A stretch of DNA of 64,000 bases, taken from assembly GCF_039530285.1 (NCBI RefSeq), contig NZ_BAAAOK010000010.1, forward strand, positions 1 to 64,000, in the 5' to 3' direction. Positions within the stretch are counted from its first letter, which is position 1. Each line of letters starts with the position of its first letter. Made by a program: the position numbers and the translations under genes. Source of the DNA: Actinomadura_C alba (GTDB lineage: Bacteria; Actinomycetota; Actinomycetes; Streptosporangiales; Streptosporangiaceae). Positions 1 through 8,492 of this stretch are shown here, piece after piece. Under the pieces are notes generated by a model. The model did not search any database. It had not been told where the DNA came from and saw nothing but the letters and a program-made list of their open reading frames with translations.

Positions 1-348
1 GGGGACGACCGTTCGGGTGAGCGGCGTTATTCGGCTCCGCGTAACGATCGCGGAGATGGTTCTGGCGGGGACCGTTTCGGTGGTTCTCGGGATCGGCGTT
101 CTGGTGCTCCGCGTGGTGAGCGTTCGGGTGAGCGGCGGTTCGGGGATTCGCGCAGAGACGGTGCGCAGGGTTCGGGGGACGACCGTTCGGGTGAGCGGCG
201 TTATTCGGCTCCGCGTAACGATCGTGGGGACGGTTCTGGCGGGGACCGTTTCGGTGGTTCTCGGGATCGGCGTTCTGGTGCTCCGCGTGGTGAGCGTTCG
301 GGTGAGCGGCGGTTCGGGGATTCGCGCAGAGACGGTGCCCAGGGTTCG
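1..348 (+). repeat. 174-bp direct tandem repeat inside the TPR gene
   Basis: Two nearly identical 174-bp units lie head to tail (1-174 and 175-348), followed by diverged partial copies to about 470. The period is 58 codons, so the duplication keeps the reading frame and lengthens the Arg/Gly-rich disordered region. The few differences between units (for example an A/G change at 54/228) indicate a recent duplication. The first unit may be cut by the window edge, so copy number could be higher. Confidence 0.85.
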
Positions 349-1614
349 CGGGATGACCGTTCCGGGGGTCCCCGGCAGGACCGCTCGGGCGATCGGCGCT
401 CGGGTCCCCCGCGTGGTGAGCGCTCCGGTGAGCGGCGCTACGGCGGTCCGCCGGAAGGCCGTGGTGACCGGTCTCGCGGCGGCTCTCCTGACCAGAGATC
501 GGGGAACCGGGGCGACTTCCGCCCTCGGACGGACCAACCCGAGCGCGCCGGTACCCGGCGCCCCTACGGAGGGTCGGCGGAGCGATCCACTGTGCGCGGG
601 CCGGCCGATGATCGTGACCGGCCGCGTCCTGCCCATGACGACCCGATTCTGCCGGACGACGTCACAGGCGATGAGCTCGACGAGTTCGCCCGCGATGAGC
701 TGAGAACCCTGCCGAAGGATCTCGCGACCCGGGTGGCGAGACACCTCGTCATGGCCGGGCGCCTGGTCGATGAGGACAGCACCGCCGCCTACGGCCACGC
801 GCGAGCGGCCAGGCGAGTCGCCTCACGCGTGGGGCTGGTACGCGAAGCCTGCGGTTTCGCCGCCTACCACGCGGGCGAGTGGTCGGACGCCCTGGCCGAG
901 TTGCGTGCCGCCCGACGGCTCGCGGGCCGGGATGACGCCTACTTGGCGGTCATGGCTGACTGCGAGCGCGGCCTCGGCCGCCCCGAGCGTGCCTTGGACA
1001 TCGCCAAGTCGGCGAATGTGAAGGGTCTCGAGCATGACGAGCGCATCGAGCTGCGCATGGTCGAGTCCGGCGCGCGCCGTGACCTGGGTCAGTACGACGC
1101 CGCGGTGGTCGCGCTGCAGATCCCGGAACTCAAGGATCGCCGACTGCGACCGTGGTCGGCGCGGCTGTTCTACGCGTACGCGGACGCGTTGCTCGACGCC
1201 GACCGTGAGGACGAGGCCCGTGACTGGTTCGCCAGGGCGGCCGCGGCTGACCGGGACGGTGAGACCGACGCCGCCGAGCGTCATGCCGATCTCGAGGGCC
1301 TGGAGATCATCGACGCGGAGTCGATCGAGTCCGAGGCCGCGGAGTTCGAGGCCGTCCAGCTCGAAGAGGTGAGCACCGAGATGCCGGACTCAGCAGGTGT
1401 CGAGCCGGCGGTGCCCACCTTCGAGGCCCCCGAGCCGCCGGTGGACGCGGAATCCGAGGTTCCGGACGAGCAAGGAGCCGGGCCGGGTACGCCGGACGAG
1501 AAGGCGGCCGATACGAAGGCCGGGTCACCGGTGGATCCACCTGAGTTTCTGGAAGCCGAGTTCGCCGACGACGATGCGGACGATGATTCGAAGGACACCG
1601 GCCCCACGGCATGA
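1..1614 (+). CDS. TPR-like protein with Arg/Gly/Asp-rich repeat N-terminus (5' end outside window)
   Basis: Frame 1 is open from the first base, so the gene enters from the left edge and its true start is not visible. The first ~195 visible residues are low complexity (Arg, Gly, Ser, Asp, Glu) and contain a 58-residue duplication. A globular helical segment follows (about residues 220-430 of the visible part) made of Ala/Leu/Arg-rich helix pairs of TPR type (ARAARRVASRVGLVREA, WSDALAELRAARRLAGRDDA). The C-terminal ~110 residues are acidic and disordered (Glu, Asp, Pro). Basic head, TPR body and acidic tail suggest a scaffold or nucleic-acid-associated protein. Such genes commonly lie near HAD-IIA phosphatase and tlyA genes in actinomycetes, as here. 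A GTG at 592 could start a shorter product, but the upstream coding is clearly in frame. Exact function unknown. Confidence 0.8.
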   Translation, partial: GDDRSGERRYSAPRNDRGDGSGGDRFGGSRDRRSGAPRGERSGERRFGDSRRDGAQGSGDDRSGERRYSAPRNDRGDGSGGDRFGGSRDRRSGAPRGERSGERRFGDSRRDGAQGSRDDRSGGPRQDRSGDRRSGPPRGERSGERRYGGPPEGRGDRSRGGSPDQRSGNRGDFRPRTDQPERAGTRRPYGGSAERSTVRGPADDRDRPRPAHDDPILPDDVTGDELDEFARDELRTLPKDLATRVARHLVMAGRLVDEDSTAAYGHARAARRVASRVGLVREACGFAAYHAGEWSDALAELRAARRLAGRDDAYLAVMADCERGLGRPERALDIAKSANVKGLEHDERIELRMVESGARRDLGQYDAAVVALQIPELKDRRLRPWSARLFYAYADALLDADREDEARDWFARAAAADRDGETDAAERHADLEGLEIIDAESIESEAAEFEAVQLEEVSTEMPDSAGVEPAVPTFEAPEPPVDAESEVPDEQGAGPGTPDEKAADTKAGSPVDPPEFLEAEFADDDADDDSKDTGPTA

Positions 1615-1620
1615 TCCGAT

Positions 1621-1730
1621 CTCTTCCGCGGTGATCTTGCACTGGTCCGCGCTACCGGGCCCGTCCCAGCGCGAACCTCTGCAAGATCACCGCGGAAGAG
1701 GCTTCGGTCGTGATCATGCAGAAGTTCGCG
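1621..1730. repeat. 20-bp perfect inverted repeat plus a third degenerate copy
   Basis: The arms at 1621-1640 and 1681-1700 are perfectly complementary over 20 bp and flank a 40-nt loop. Part of the right arm with its loop flank (1670-1690) recurs in inverted orientation at 1710-1730 with 2 mismatches. The element lies between the TPR stop (1614) and the end of the convergent MBL gene (1837). It could act as a bidirectional terminator, but there is no T-tract. Looser copies of the core GTGATCTTG...GTTCGC occur at 33593-33612 and 45098-45118, so it may be a small dispersed element. Confidence 0.65.
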
Positions 1731-1836
1731 GTCGTACGTTCCCCGCCCGACGGGCTTCCGGTGCGAGCGCGGGTGCCCATCCCTGCACATCTCGGCGGAA
1801 ACGAGCCGAAGCCGGCCCTGAGGGCGACGCGGCCGG

Positions 1837-2775
1837 TCAGGCCAGTTTGCCGAACGAGTGCATGATTCCCGCGACGTTGCCGGCGGTGCTGTTGAGCAGC
1901 TCGTACTTCTCCGTCAGCGCGGGGTCCGCGTCCGGACCGTACGCCTTGTAGCGGCCGTCGGTGCGGTCCCGCACCATCGCCACGGCGTGGTCGATGTCCA
2001 AGCTCTCGTCATGCGCCTTCCGCACGGTCTCGACCCAGAGCCGCAGTTCCTCGGCGGATCGGTCCAGCGTCTCGGTGACGGCCGCCACCGGGCCGTAGTG
2101 GGCGAACAGCAGCCGCTTCGGCCCGAGAGCCTTGAACTTCTCCAGCGACGCCAGGGCCGTGTCCATGTCGAAGTCCGGAGGCGGTGTCGCGGGGCGGACG
2201 TCGGCCGTCTCGGGAATGTAGATGCCGGCGGCGTCACCCACGTAGAGATCCCCGGTCAGCGAGTCGAGCAGGCCCACGTGGTGCTTGGCATGCCCGGGTG
2301 AGTAGTGGGATTCCAGCCGCCGCCCACCGCCCAGGTCGATCACGCCGGTGTCCTCGACGGCCCGGATGCGGGCGGCGTCGGTCGGCTTGAGCTCGCCGAA
2401 CAGTTCGTCGAGCAGATCGCCGTACACCATCCGCGCGCTGCGCATCAGCCGCTCCGGGGCGGCCAGGTGACGGGCGCCCTTCTCATGCACGACGATCTCG
2501 GCGGCCGGATAGGCCTCGGCCATGTCGCCGACCCCGCCGGCGTGGTCGAGGTGGATGTGCGTCACGACGACGGTCGAGAGATCGGACGGCCCGACGCCGA
2601 GTGAGGTGAGCGCCTCGCGTACGACCGGCGCGGACCCGGCGGTGCCCGGCTCGACCAGACACGGACGGTCGCCGAGGATCAGATATCCCGCCGTGATACC
2701 GGTATGGCCGGCCATCCGGGTATCGATCTCGTAGACGTCATCGCCGAGCGGCGTGACCTTGGGTCGCGGGCTCAT
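1837..2775 (-). CDS. MBL-fold metallo-hydrolase
   Basis: A 312-residue metallo-beta-lactamase-fold hydrolase. The zinc-binding signature THIHLDHAG is present near residue 94, followed by the later ligands in SPGHAKHHVG and YVGDAAG and a final His in LLFAHYGP. The N-terminus begins the fold as expected (DDVYEIDTRMAGHTGITAGYLI). The ORF is open further upstream, but the ATG at 2775 starts exactly where family similarity begins, so it was chosen. The substrate cannot be predicted; glyoxalase II-like or lactonase-like activity is typical of this superfamily. It is transcribed away from the SSB-like gene, with a 437-bp divergent intergenic region between them, and converges on the TPR gene. Confidence 0.85.
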   Translation of the reverse strand: MSPRPKVTPLGDDVYEIDTRMAGHTGITAGYLILGDRPCLVEPGTAGSAPVVREALTSLGVGPSDLSTVVVTHIHLDHAGGVGDMAEAYPAAEIVVHEKGARHLAAPERLMRSARMVYGDLLDELFGELKPTDAARIRAVEDTGVIDLGGGRRLESHYSPGHAKHHVGLLDSLTGDLYVGDAAGIYIPETADVRPATPPPDFDMDTALASLEKFKALGPKRLLFAHYGPVAAVTETLDRSAEELRLWVETVRKAHDESLDIDHAVAMVRDRTDGRYKAYGPDADPALTEKYELLNSTAGNVAGIMHSFGKLA

Positions 2776-3212
2776 CGCCTCACTCCACTCGGGTGGGTCG
2801 GCAGGGTGATGGTGGTGAGGGCCACGGACGCTCTCCGGTCGCCTGGACCCACCCCGGGTCGCCCCGCGATCGCGCGTGCCGGGACATCCGGGAGGACGGA
2901 TCGGTTCCGAGTTCGACGGGTCGCCGCCACCGGCCGGGCCGCCCCTTCCCGGAGGCGCCGGGGGAGGAGCCGTACCTCCACTGTCACCGCCTTCACACTT
3001 CACGGTGGTCCAGGAGCCCACCGGCACGTGCTCATAGTAGACCTCGATCGTGCCGTGGGTTCTCCCTCGCCCCGGCCGTCACGTGGTCGCGTGGCGGCTC
3101 GCTGCGGATGGAGTTATCCACAGGCGTCAGAAGGGGTGTCGCGGGCCGGCCCCGCTGTTTCATGGTGGGTCGGACCGCTCCGACCGGAGCGGTGGACCGG
3201 AAGGAGCACGGG
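2776..3212. promoter_or_regulatory. Divergent intergenic region with a consensus DnaA box
   Basis: These 437 bp separate the MBL hydrolase (-) and the SSB-like gene (+). The only clear motif is a perfect TTATCCACA at 3114-3122, the bacterial DnaA-box consensus, about 90 bp upstream of the SSB-like start. A single box does not make an origin, but it could couple transcription to DnaA. The in-frame open stretch upstream of the SSB start (from 2793) has no coding character. The start at 3213 is preceded by AAGGAG at 3201-3206. Confidence 0.4.
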
Positions 3213-3581
3213 ATGACGCATCCGTACGTCAACGATGTGGCGCTCGTCGGCAGGTTGTCCGGCGGGGTCGAGTGCAAGCCCTTACCCAGCGGCGACACGG
3301 TCGTCGAATGGCGGTTGGTGGTCGAACGGCCCCCTGAGACCAGGCATCGGCAGAAGGTCGTCGACACGATCGACTGCGTTTCGTACGACGAGCGGTTCCG
3401 CTACCTCACCTCGGACTGGCGGCACGGCGACCTGATCGAGGTGCGTGGAGCCATCCGGCGGCGCTTCTGGCGGACGATGTCCGGAGCCACCGCCAGCCGT
3501 TGTGAGATCGAGGTCCGCGAGGCCGATCTGGTGGCCGTGGCACCCGAGATCAGCGGGGTCGGGCACGACGCCGGCGGATAG
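3213..3581 (+). CDS. Short single-stranded DNA-binding protein (OB fold)
   Basis: A 122-residue protein with an SSB-type OB fold: N-terminal NDVALVGRLSGGVE, then VVEWRLVVERP, and the strand pair IDCVSYDERFRYL and GDLIEVRGAIRRRFW, the usual beta-barrel arrangement of SSB. It is shorter than canonical SSB (~170 residues) and lacks the long disordered tail ending in the acidic DDDIPF-type peptide that recruits partners. It is therefore an accessory SSB paralogue rather than the replicative one. The ATG at 3213 follows an AAGGAG Shine-Dalgarno. A DnaA box lies upstream. It converges with the DUF1015 gene. Binding of single-stranded DNA is inferred from the fold only. Confidence 0.8.
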   Translation: MTHPYVNDVALVGRLSGGVECKPLPSGDTVVEWRLVVERPPETRHRQKVVDTIDCVSYDERFRYLTSDWRHGDLIEVRGAIRRRFWRTMSGATASRCEIEVREADLVAVAPEISGVGHDAGG

Positions 3582-3676
3582 CCGGCGACACCGATCGCGT
3601 CGCGTGCACCCGGCGGAACGGGCCTGGCGCGTCGCGCCGCGCGGCGTCATACCGACCGGCGTGGCACCGCGCGGCA

Positions 3677-3725
3677 CCGGGTGTGATCGGCGGTTGGCCG
3701 TGCGACCACACCCGGCCCGGTGCTC
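3677..3725. terminator. Hairpin between convergent SSB-like and DUF1015 genes
   Basis: Perfect 9-bp arms CCGGGTGTG (3677-3685) and CACACCCGG (3717-3725) flank a 31-nt loop. The position between two convergent stop codons suits a bidirectional terminator. There is no T-tract, which is common in high-GC actinobacteria. Confidence 0.45.
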
Positions 3726-5070
3726 AGCCCGCGTCGAACAGGCGCAGGATCAGTCCCGTGCGCGGCTTGGGCCCGAACGACGTCGACTTGCGTGGGACCC
3801 GTTCCCCGCCGGCCGCGAGGGCCAGGACGTCCTCGACCCGGAGCGGGTTGAGGATGGCGGCGGTTCCGCCGTTGCGGCGTGCCTGTTCGATCGCCGCGGC
3901 GGCGTCGTGGTGCACGATCTCGACGGTCTTCTCGCTCTCGGCGATTCCCCAGACCTGTTCGATGAGCAGCCGGTCCAGGATGGCGGTGTCGAGCCGCCGC
4001 CACCGGTCCGAGTGCCCGGCCGGCATGGCCTGCTTCAGCCGCATCGGGTCTGGATCGGTGAGCAGGTGGAGTCCCGCGCCGCCGCCGAGCAGGAAGGCCG
4101 GGCCCGAGGCGTCGCGCAGCGCTTCGAGCGCACCGTGCAGGGTGCCCGGGAGGTCCGTGACGCGGAAGACCGCCTTGGCACCTTCGATCGCGGCGGCGGG
4201 GGCGAGCCCGGGAAGCACCCGGTGGATGGCGCCGAGGTGCGGCGGATAACGGGTCGAGTCGACCAGCAGCGCCAGCCCGTGGTCCCACGGCCCGGTGCCG
4301 TCGCCGGCGGCGTGGTGCCGGGCTTGCAGCGCCCGGTAGGTCGCGTACCGGTGGTGGCCGTCGGCGATCAGTGCCTGCCGATCCCGGAGGTCCGCCGAGA
4401 TCCGGGCCTGTACGGCGGGGTCGGTCACCCGCCACAGCCGGTGCGTGAGCCCGTCGTCGACGGTCACCTGAACGTCCGGTTCGGCCGAGGCGGCGGTCTC
4501 GTCGACGAGCCGGCCGGCGTCGCCGCCGCCCTCGTACAGAAGGAAGATCGGCTCCAGGTTGGCCTGCGTGGCCGCCATGAGCCGCAGCCTGTCGCGGACC
4601 GGGCCGGGGAAGACGTCTTCGTGCGGGAGCACCACCCTGGCCGATTCGGGCCGGAGCCCGAGGGCCCCGATGAGCCCGCGCTGCAGGGAGTTCGCGTTGC
4701 GCTCCTCGTACACGTACAGCGCCGGTTCGGCGTCCGTGACCAGCGTGCCGTCGGCCAGCCAGCGGCGCAGCAGATCGGCGGCCTCTCCGTAACAGGTGCC
4801 CGGGTCGCTGACACCGTCCCAGGGCAGGATCAGCCGCACGATGTTGCGCGCGTCGCTGTCCAGCAGTCGCCGCATCTCGTCCTCGCCGATCAGGTCGTAC
4901 GGCGGGGTCGTGACGGCCGCGAGGTCGACGGTGCCGGGCGCGAAGCGCACACCGCGGAACGGCGCCAGCTCCAAGCCGGCGTCGCCGTTCCGCTCGTACG
5001 CACCGAAGATCCGGGCGCTGAACTCCGCCGGGGTACGGCCGGAGGGGAGATCGTCATCCACTGGGGGCAT
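3724..5070 (-). CDS. DUF1015 family protein
   Basis: A 448-residue DUF1015 protein, the usual length for the family. Recognisable landmarks are the N-terminal ELAPFRGVRFAP and TTPPYDLIGEDEMRRLL, the DSDARNIVRLILP stretch, the central VTDPAVQARI and LIADGHHRYATYRAL, and a C-terminal RMPRKSTSF-like element (GERVPRKSTSFGPKPRTGLILR). The GHHRY motif is the most conserved part; it resembles ParB/Srx-like active-site motifs, but no reaction is established in the part I can judge. The ATG at 5070 was chosen because upstream in-frame sequence lacks family similarity. It is divergent from the TPR gene at 5142, leaving 71 bp for both promoters. Confidence 0.88.
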   Translation of the reverse strand: MPPVDDDLPSGRTPAEFSARIFGAYERNGDAGLELAPFRGVRFAPGTVDLAAVTTPPYDLIGEDEMRRLLDSDARNIVRLILPWDGVSDPGTCYGEAADLLRRWLADGTLVTDAEPALYVYEERNANSLQRGLIGALGLRPESARVVLPHEDVFPGPVRDRLRLMAATQANLEPIFLLYEGGGDAGRLVDETAASAEPDVQVTVDDGLTHRLWRVTDPAVQARISADLRDRQALIADGHHRYATYRALQARHHAAGDGTGPWDHGLALLVDSTRYPPHLGAIHRVLPGLAPAAAIEGAKAVFRVTDLPGTLHGALEALRDASGPAFLLGGGAGLHLLTDPDPMRLKQAMPAGHSDRWRRLDTAILDRLLIEQVWGIAESEKTVEIVHHDAAAAIEQARRNGGTAAILNPLRVEDVLALAAGGERVPRKSTSFGPKPRTGLILRLFDAG

Positions 5071-5141
5071 GGTAATGGGTGGCGGGAAGGCGCTTCGCCG
5101 CCGGGACCGGGCATGATCGGAGTGATAAGGGAGGCCCACAG

Positions 5142-5609
5142 ATGGTAAAAGGTCCGGACGGACCCGCGGATTCCCCCGGTGAGGATCGCGGCCGGGAGGA
5201 CAACGGCGAAGTATGTGAAGCGTCGTCGGCCGAGCCCAGCGGCGGCGTGTACGAGTGGTACCGGCGTGGCCTGGACCTGCTGAGCACCGGTAGCCCGGCC
5301 GCCGCCGTCCAGCTCCTCCAGCGTGCCGCCGAGGCCGAACCGTCCTCGCGCAGCATCCTGGAGGCACTGGCGCGGGCACAGTACGGCGCGAAGCGGTTCG
5401 CGGACGCGGCGGACAGCTTTCGGTCGATCGTCGAGCACAACCCCTCCGAGGACTACGCGTTGTTCGGGCTCGGGCTGGCGCTGAGCCGGCTCGGGGACTT
5501 CGAGTCGGCGGTGGAGCATCTGGCACTGGCGGCGGCGATGCGCCCGGACAACAAGCACTACACCAACGCGCTGCGGCATGCCCGGGCGACGCTGAACGCC
5601 CGGAGATGA
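5142..5609 (+). CDS. Small tetratricopeptide repeat protein
   Basis: A 155-residue cytoplasmic protein. After a ~35-residue acidic disordered head it has three TPR-type helix pairs (YEWYRRGLDLLSTGSPAAAVQLLQRAAEAEPSS and similar segments through the end), ending LALAAAMRPDNKHYTNALRHARATLNARR. The ATG at 5142 has AGGGAG at 5128-5133. It lies 9 bp before the HAD-IIA phosphatase and is very likely co-transcribed with it. This TPR/HAD pair precedes tlyA in many actinomycetes. Role: probably an adaptor; partner unknown. Confidence 0.82.
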   Translation: MVKGPDGPADSPGEDRGREDNGEVCEASSAEPSGGVYEWYRRGLDLLSTGSPAAAVQLLQRAAEAEPSSRSILEALARAQYGAKRFADAADSFRSIVEHNPSEDYALFGLGLALSRLGDFESAVEHLALAAAMRPDNKHYTNALRHARATLNARR

Positions 5610-5618
5610 TCCGCTAGC

Positions 5619-6740
5619 GTGGACGAAATGCGACCCTGTGACCGTCCGCTGAGCGAGGCCTACGACGTCGCGCTGCTCGATCTCGACGGGGTGGTCTACG
5701 TCGGCCACCGGCCGGTGCCGGGTGCCGCCGACGCGCTCGGCAAGGCACGGGCGGCCGGTCAGCGGCTGGCCTTCGTCACCAACAACGCCTTCCGCACCCC
5801 GGGTGCCGTCGCCGATCTGCTCACCCGGCTCGGTGTGCCCGCCGCCCCCGACGACGTGGTGACCTCGGCGCAGGCGGCGGCGCGCCTCCTCGCCGAGCGG
5901 CTCCCGGCGGGTTCACCGGTCCTGGTGGTCGGCGGCATGGGCCTGCGGCACGCCCTGCACGGGCAGGGCCTGCGGCCGGTGTCCACGGCCGCGGACCGCC
6001 CGGCGGCCGTGGTGCAGGGCTATGACCCGAACCTGTCGTACGGGCTCATCGCCGAGGGCGCTCAGGCCGTCTCCGACGGCGCCCTGTTCCTGGCCTCCAA
6101 CGGTGATCTCACCATCCCCGGCGAGAGCGGGCCGCCCCGGCCGGGCAACGGGGCACTGATCCAGGTGATCAGGACCGCCACCGGCGTCGACCCGATCATC
6201 ACGGGCAAGCCCGAACGGCCGCTCCACCGCGAGGCGGTCATGCGCACCGGCGCGGAACGGCCGCTGGTGGTGGGCGACCGGCTCGACACCGACATCGAAG
6301 GCGCGCACAACGGCGGCGCCGACAGCCTGCTGGTCCTGACCGGGGTCACCGACGCGCTCGCGGCGGTCACCGCGGTCCCCGAGCACCGGCCGACCTATCT
6401 CGCGGCGGATCTGTCGGGCCTGCTGACGTCCCATCCGGAGGTCCGGCGCTCACCCGGCCCCGAGGGGGACTCCTACACCTGCGGTGGCTGGACGGCGCGG
6501 TGGACCGGCGAGACCGTCGTCGTCTCGCGCCACGAAGGCGACGGCGACGGCGACGGGGGCGGCGACGGCCGCGACATTGACGACAGTGACGATGGCGGCG
6601 ACCGCACGGGCGACCGCCACGGCGCCGGCGGCGACGGCTACGACGGGCTCCGGGCGCTCTGCGCCGCCGCGTGGCGGGCCGAGGAACCGGCCGAGCCGGC
6701 CGCGGTGCGGCAGGCGCTCGACCACCTCGGCTTCGGCTGA
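5619..6740 (+). CDS. HAD-IIA family phosphatase (NagD/p-nitrophenylphosphatase type)
   Basis: A HAD-superfamily class IIA hydrolase of 373 residues from GTG 5619 (370 from ATG 5628). Motif I is LLDLDGVVYVG with nucleophile Asp21 and acid/base Asp23. Motif II is FVTNNAF; the class II cap lies between; motif III is the Lys in ITGKPERPL; motif IV is VVGDRLDTDIEGAHNGG. The closest functional type is a small-molecule phosphatase such as NagD, phosphoglycolate phosphatase or pyridoxal phosphatase. An odd low-complexity insert of Gly-Asp repeats (about residues 306-345, GACGGC-type triplets) separates the catalytic domain from a short helical C-terminal domain (YDGLRALCAAAWRAEEPAEPAAVRQALDHLGFG). 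It is co-directional with the TPR gene 9 bp upstream. Confidence 0.9.
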   Translation: MDEMRPCDRPLSEAYDVALLDLDGVVYVGHRPVPGAADALGKARAAGQRLAFVTNNAFRTPGAVADLLTRLGVPAAPDDVVTSAQAAARLLAERLPAGSPVLVVGGMGLRHALHGQGLRPVSTAADRPAAVVQGYDPNLSYGLIAEGAQAVSDGALFLASNGDLTIPGESGPPRPGNGALIQVIRTATGVDPIITGKPERPLHREAVMRTGAERPLVVGDRLDTDIEGAHNGGADSLLVLTGVTDALAAVTAVPEHRPTYLAADLSGLLTSHPEVRRSPGPEGDSYTCGGWTARWTGETVVVSRHEGDGDGDGGGDGRDIDDSDDGGDRTGDRHGAGGDGYDGLRALCAAAWRAEEPAEPAAVRQALDHLGFG

Positions 6741-6907
6741 CCGTCCGCGTTCGCCCCCCAAGCCGCGGGCCCGTGCCCGAACCCTTTGATCGGCAAATGG
6801 TCAAAAGGCCTTTGTTTTATGCTCATCTGACGCATCACTGCTGCCCTCGTTCTCGGTAAAGCGTTCCGGGCGAAACCCCCGTACACCCAGGAAGGAACGC
6901 GATCTTG

Positions 6908-7975
6908 ATGACCAGTTGGCGCAATGGCCTCGTCGCCGCCGTGCTGGCGTTGACCCCCGTGGTGGCCGCTCCCGGTGTCGCCGTGGCGGGCTCCACGCCT
7001 TCGCGGCACCGGCACGCGTTCGACCTGCAGGCCCATCGCGGAGGACTGGGCCTGGTCGTCGAGAGCACGCTGCCCGCCTTCGAGAACGCTCTGCGGCTCG
7101 GAGTGAGCACCCTCGAGCTCGACGTGCAGATCACCGAGGACGGCGAGGCGGTGGTCACCCACGATCGGCAGATCAACGCCCGCAAGTGCCAGGACACCGC
7201 CCCCGTCGCTCCTGGAGACCCCGAGTTCCCCTACGTCGGCAAGTACATCAACACTCTGACGCTGAAGCAGGTCAGGACGATGGACTGCGGCAGCCGGACG
7301 CTGAGCGAGTTCCCGGCCCAGCGGTCCGCCCCGGGCGCCCGGATGCCCCTGCTCAGCGAGGTGTTCGACCTGGTCAAGCGCTACCGCGCGCACGGTGTCA
7401 GGCTCAACGTGGAAACGAAGGTCGAGGCGGGTGCCCCGAGTGAGACGGCGCCGCGAGAGCAGTTCGTGCAGGTGACCTCCCGGGAGATCCGGCGCGCCCG
7501 CATACTCGGCCAGGTCACCATCCAGAGCTTCGACTGGGGTGCGCTGATGCGGATGCGGCGGGTCGAGCCGCGCCTGCCCATCGTGGCGCTGACCAACCGC
7601 GACTTCCTGCAGACCGGTCAGCCCGGCCGGTCGCCCTGGCTCGGCGGGATCGACATCGACGACTTCGGCGGCGACCCGATCACGGCGATCCGCTCCTTCG
7701 GCGCCGACGCGTTCTCGCCGGTGCACGGGTTCCCGCAGAACGGGACGATCAACGATCCCGGCTACGAGCCGTACACGACCAAGGAGATGGTGACCCGGGC
7801 CCATCGCGCCGGGATCAAGGTGGTCCCGTGGACGATCGACGATGAGGCCACCATGAACAAGCTCATCGACGACGGGGTGGACGGCATCATCACCGACTAT
7901 CCGGACCGGCTTCGCAAGGTGATGTCCGAGAACGGCTTCGCGCTGCCGAAGGGCTATCGCGCGCCGCGCCGGTAA
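6908..7975 (+). CDS. Secreted glycerophosphodiester phosphodiesterase
   Basis: A 355-residue GDPD of TIM-barrel type. A Sec signal peptide covers residues 1-28 (VAAVLALTPVVAAPGVAVAGS, probable cleavage after AVA). Catalytic signatures follow: QAHRGG, the metal-binding ELDVQITEDGEAVVTHD, and later LNVETKVEAG, with the barrel closing at VDGIITDYPDRLRKV. It should hydrolyse deacylated phospholipid head-group diesters outside the cell, releasing glycerol-3-phosphate. The ATG at 6908 is preferred over the adjacent TTG 6905; GAAGGA lies at 6891-6896. The upstream 150 bp is relatively AT-rich (around 6785-6825), as for a promoter, but no -35/-10 pair is convincing. It converges on the SCP2 gene. Confidence 0.9.
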   Translation: MTSWRNGLVAAVLALTPVVAAPGVAVAGSTPSRHRHAFDLQAHRGGLGLVVESTLPAFENALRLGVSTLELDVQITEDGEAVVTHDRQINARKCQDTAPVAPGDPEFPYVGKYINTLTLKQVRTMDCGSRTLSEFPAQRSAPGARMPLLSEVFDLVKRYRAHGVRLNVETKVEAGAPSETAPREQFVQVTSREIRRARILGQVTIQSFDWGALMRMRRVEPRLPIVALTNRDFLQTGQPGRSPWLGGIDIDDFGGDPITAIRSFGADAFSPVHGFPQNGTINDPGYEPYTTKEMVTRAHRAGIKVVPWTIDDEATMNKLIDDGVDGIITDYPDRLRKVMSENGFALPKGYRAPRR

Positions 7976-7990
7976 CCGGCGCCCGCCGGC

Positions 7991-8026
7991 GGCGGCCGAT
8001 CGGCCTTCCCGGCCGGTCCGGCCGCC
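7991..8026. terminator. GC-rich hairpin between convergent GDPD and SCP2 genes
   Basis: Eight-bp arms GGCGGCCG (7991-7998) and CGGCCGCC (8019-8026) can form a stable stem between two convergent stop codons (7975 and 8036). There is no clear T-tract. Confidence 0.5.
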
Positions 8027-8035
8027 TCTGCGGCT

Positions 8036-8377
8036 TCAGAGCAGTTTGCGGAGCCGGAGCAGGTCGAAGATGTTGGCCTCGATCTTGAGGCGGCCGGACG
8101 CCCAGGCCTTCGCCGCCTTCAGCTCGTCATTGGCCAGCGCCACGAGATCGTCGCTCTTCGCCGTCACCCGTACCTGGGCCGATTTCGCGTCGTCGGTCCG
8201 CCGGAAAGGATCCAGTCCGCCGTCGTGGATCCGGGTCTCGAAGGCGAGCTCGAGATCCGGGATGCGGCAGCTGATCGTCCGCTCGACGACATGCTCGGCG
8301 AAGTCCGTCTTGTCCACTTCGCCGAGGCGTGCGGCGATCTGCTCGAGCGCCTTTCGGCATTCCTCCTCGTTCGCCAT
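8036..8377 (-). CDS. SCP2 sterol-binding-domain protein
   Basis: A 113-residue single-domain protein of the SCP2/lipid-binding type. It begins with an Asp/Glu-rich helix (ECRKALEQIAARLGEVDKT), then a beta region (RTISCRIPDLELAFETRIHDGGLDPF), then AQVRVTAKSDDLVALANDELKAAKAWASGRLKIEANIFDLLRLRKLL. That final block, with the G(R/K)LKIEGNI-like signature, is typical of the family. It probably binds a hydrophobic ligand. The ATG at 8377 matches the domain start; upstream open sequence is antisense noise. It is the last gene before the divergent tlyA operon. Confidence 0.82.
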   Translation of the reverse strand: MANEEECRKALEQIAARLGEVDKTDFAEHVVERTISCRIPDLELAFETRIHDGGLDPFRRTDDAKSAQVRVTAKSDDLVALANDELKAAKAWASGRLKIEANIFDLLRLRKLL

Positions 8378-8492
8378 GGTCGGGCCGTTCTCCGCTCCTG
8401 TCGGCAACGTTGTCGTCTCGTGACGGTAGCGTTCCCAGTGAGCTGGAAGCGACTCGCGGCACGCGGTCGTTGATCGGGAGGCGAAGACGGTG

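Noticed and set aside
3445..5148. 567-codon + strand open frame
   Set aside because: Antisense shadow of the DUF1015 gene, which has clear domain motifs and a proper start.
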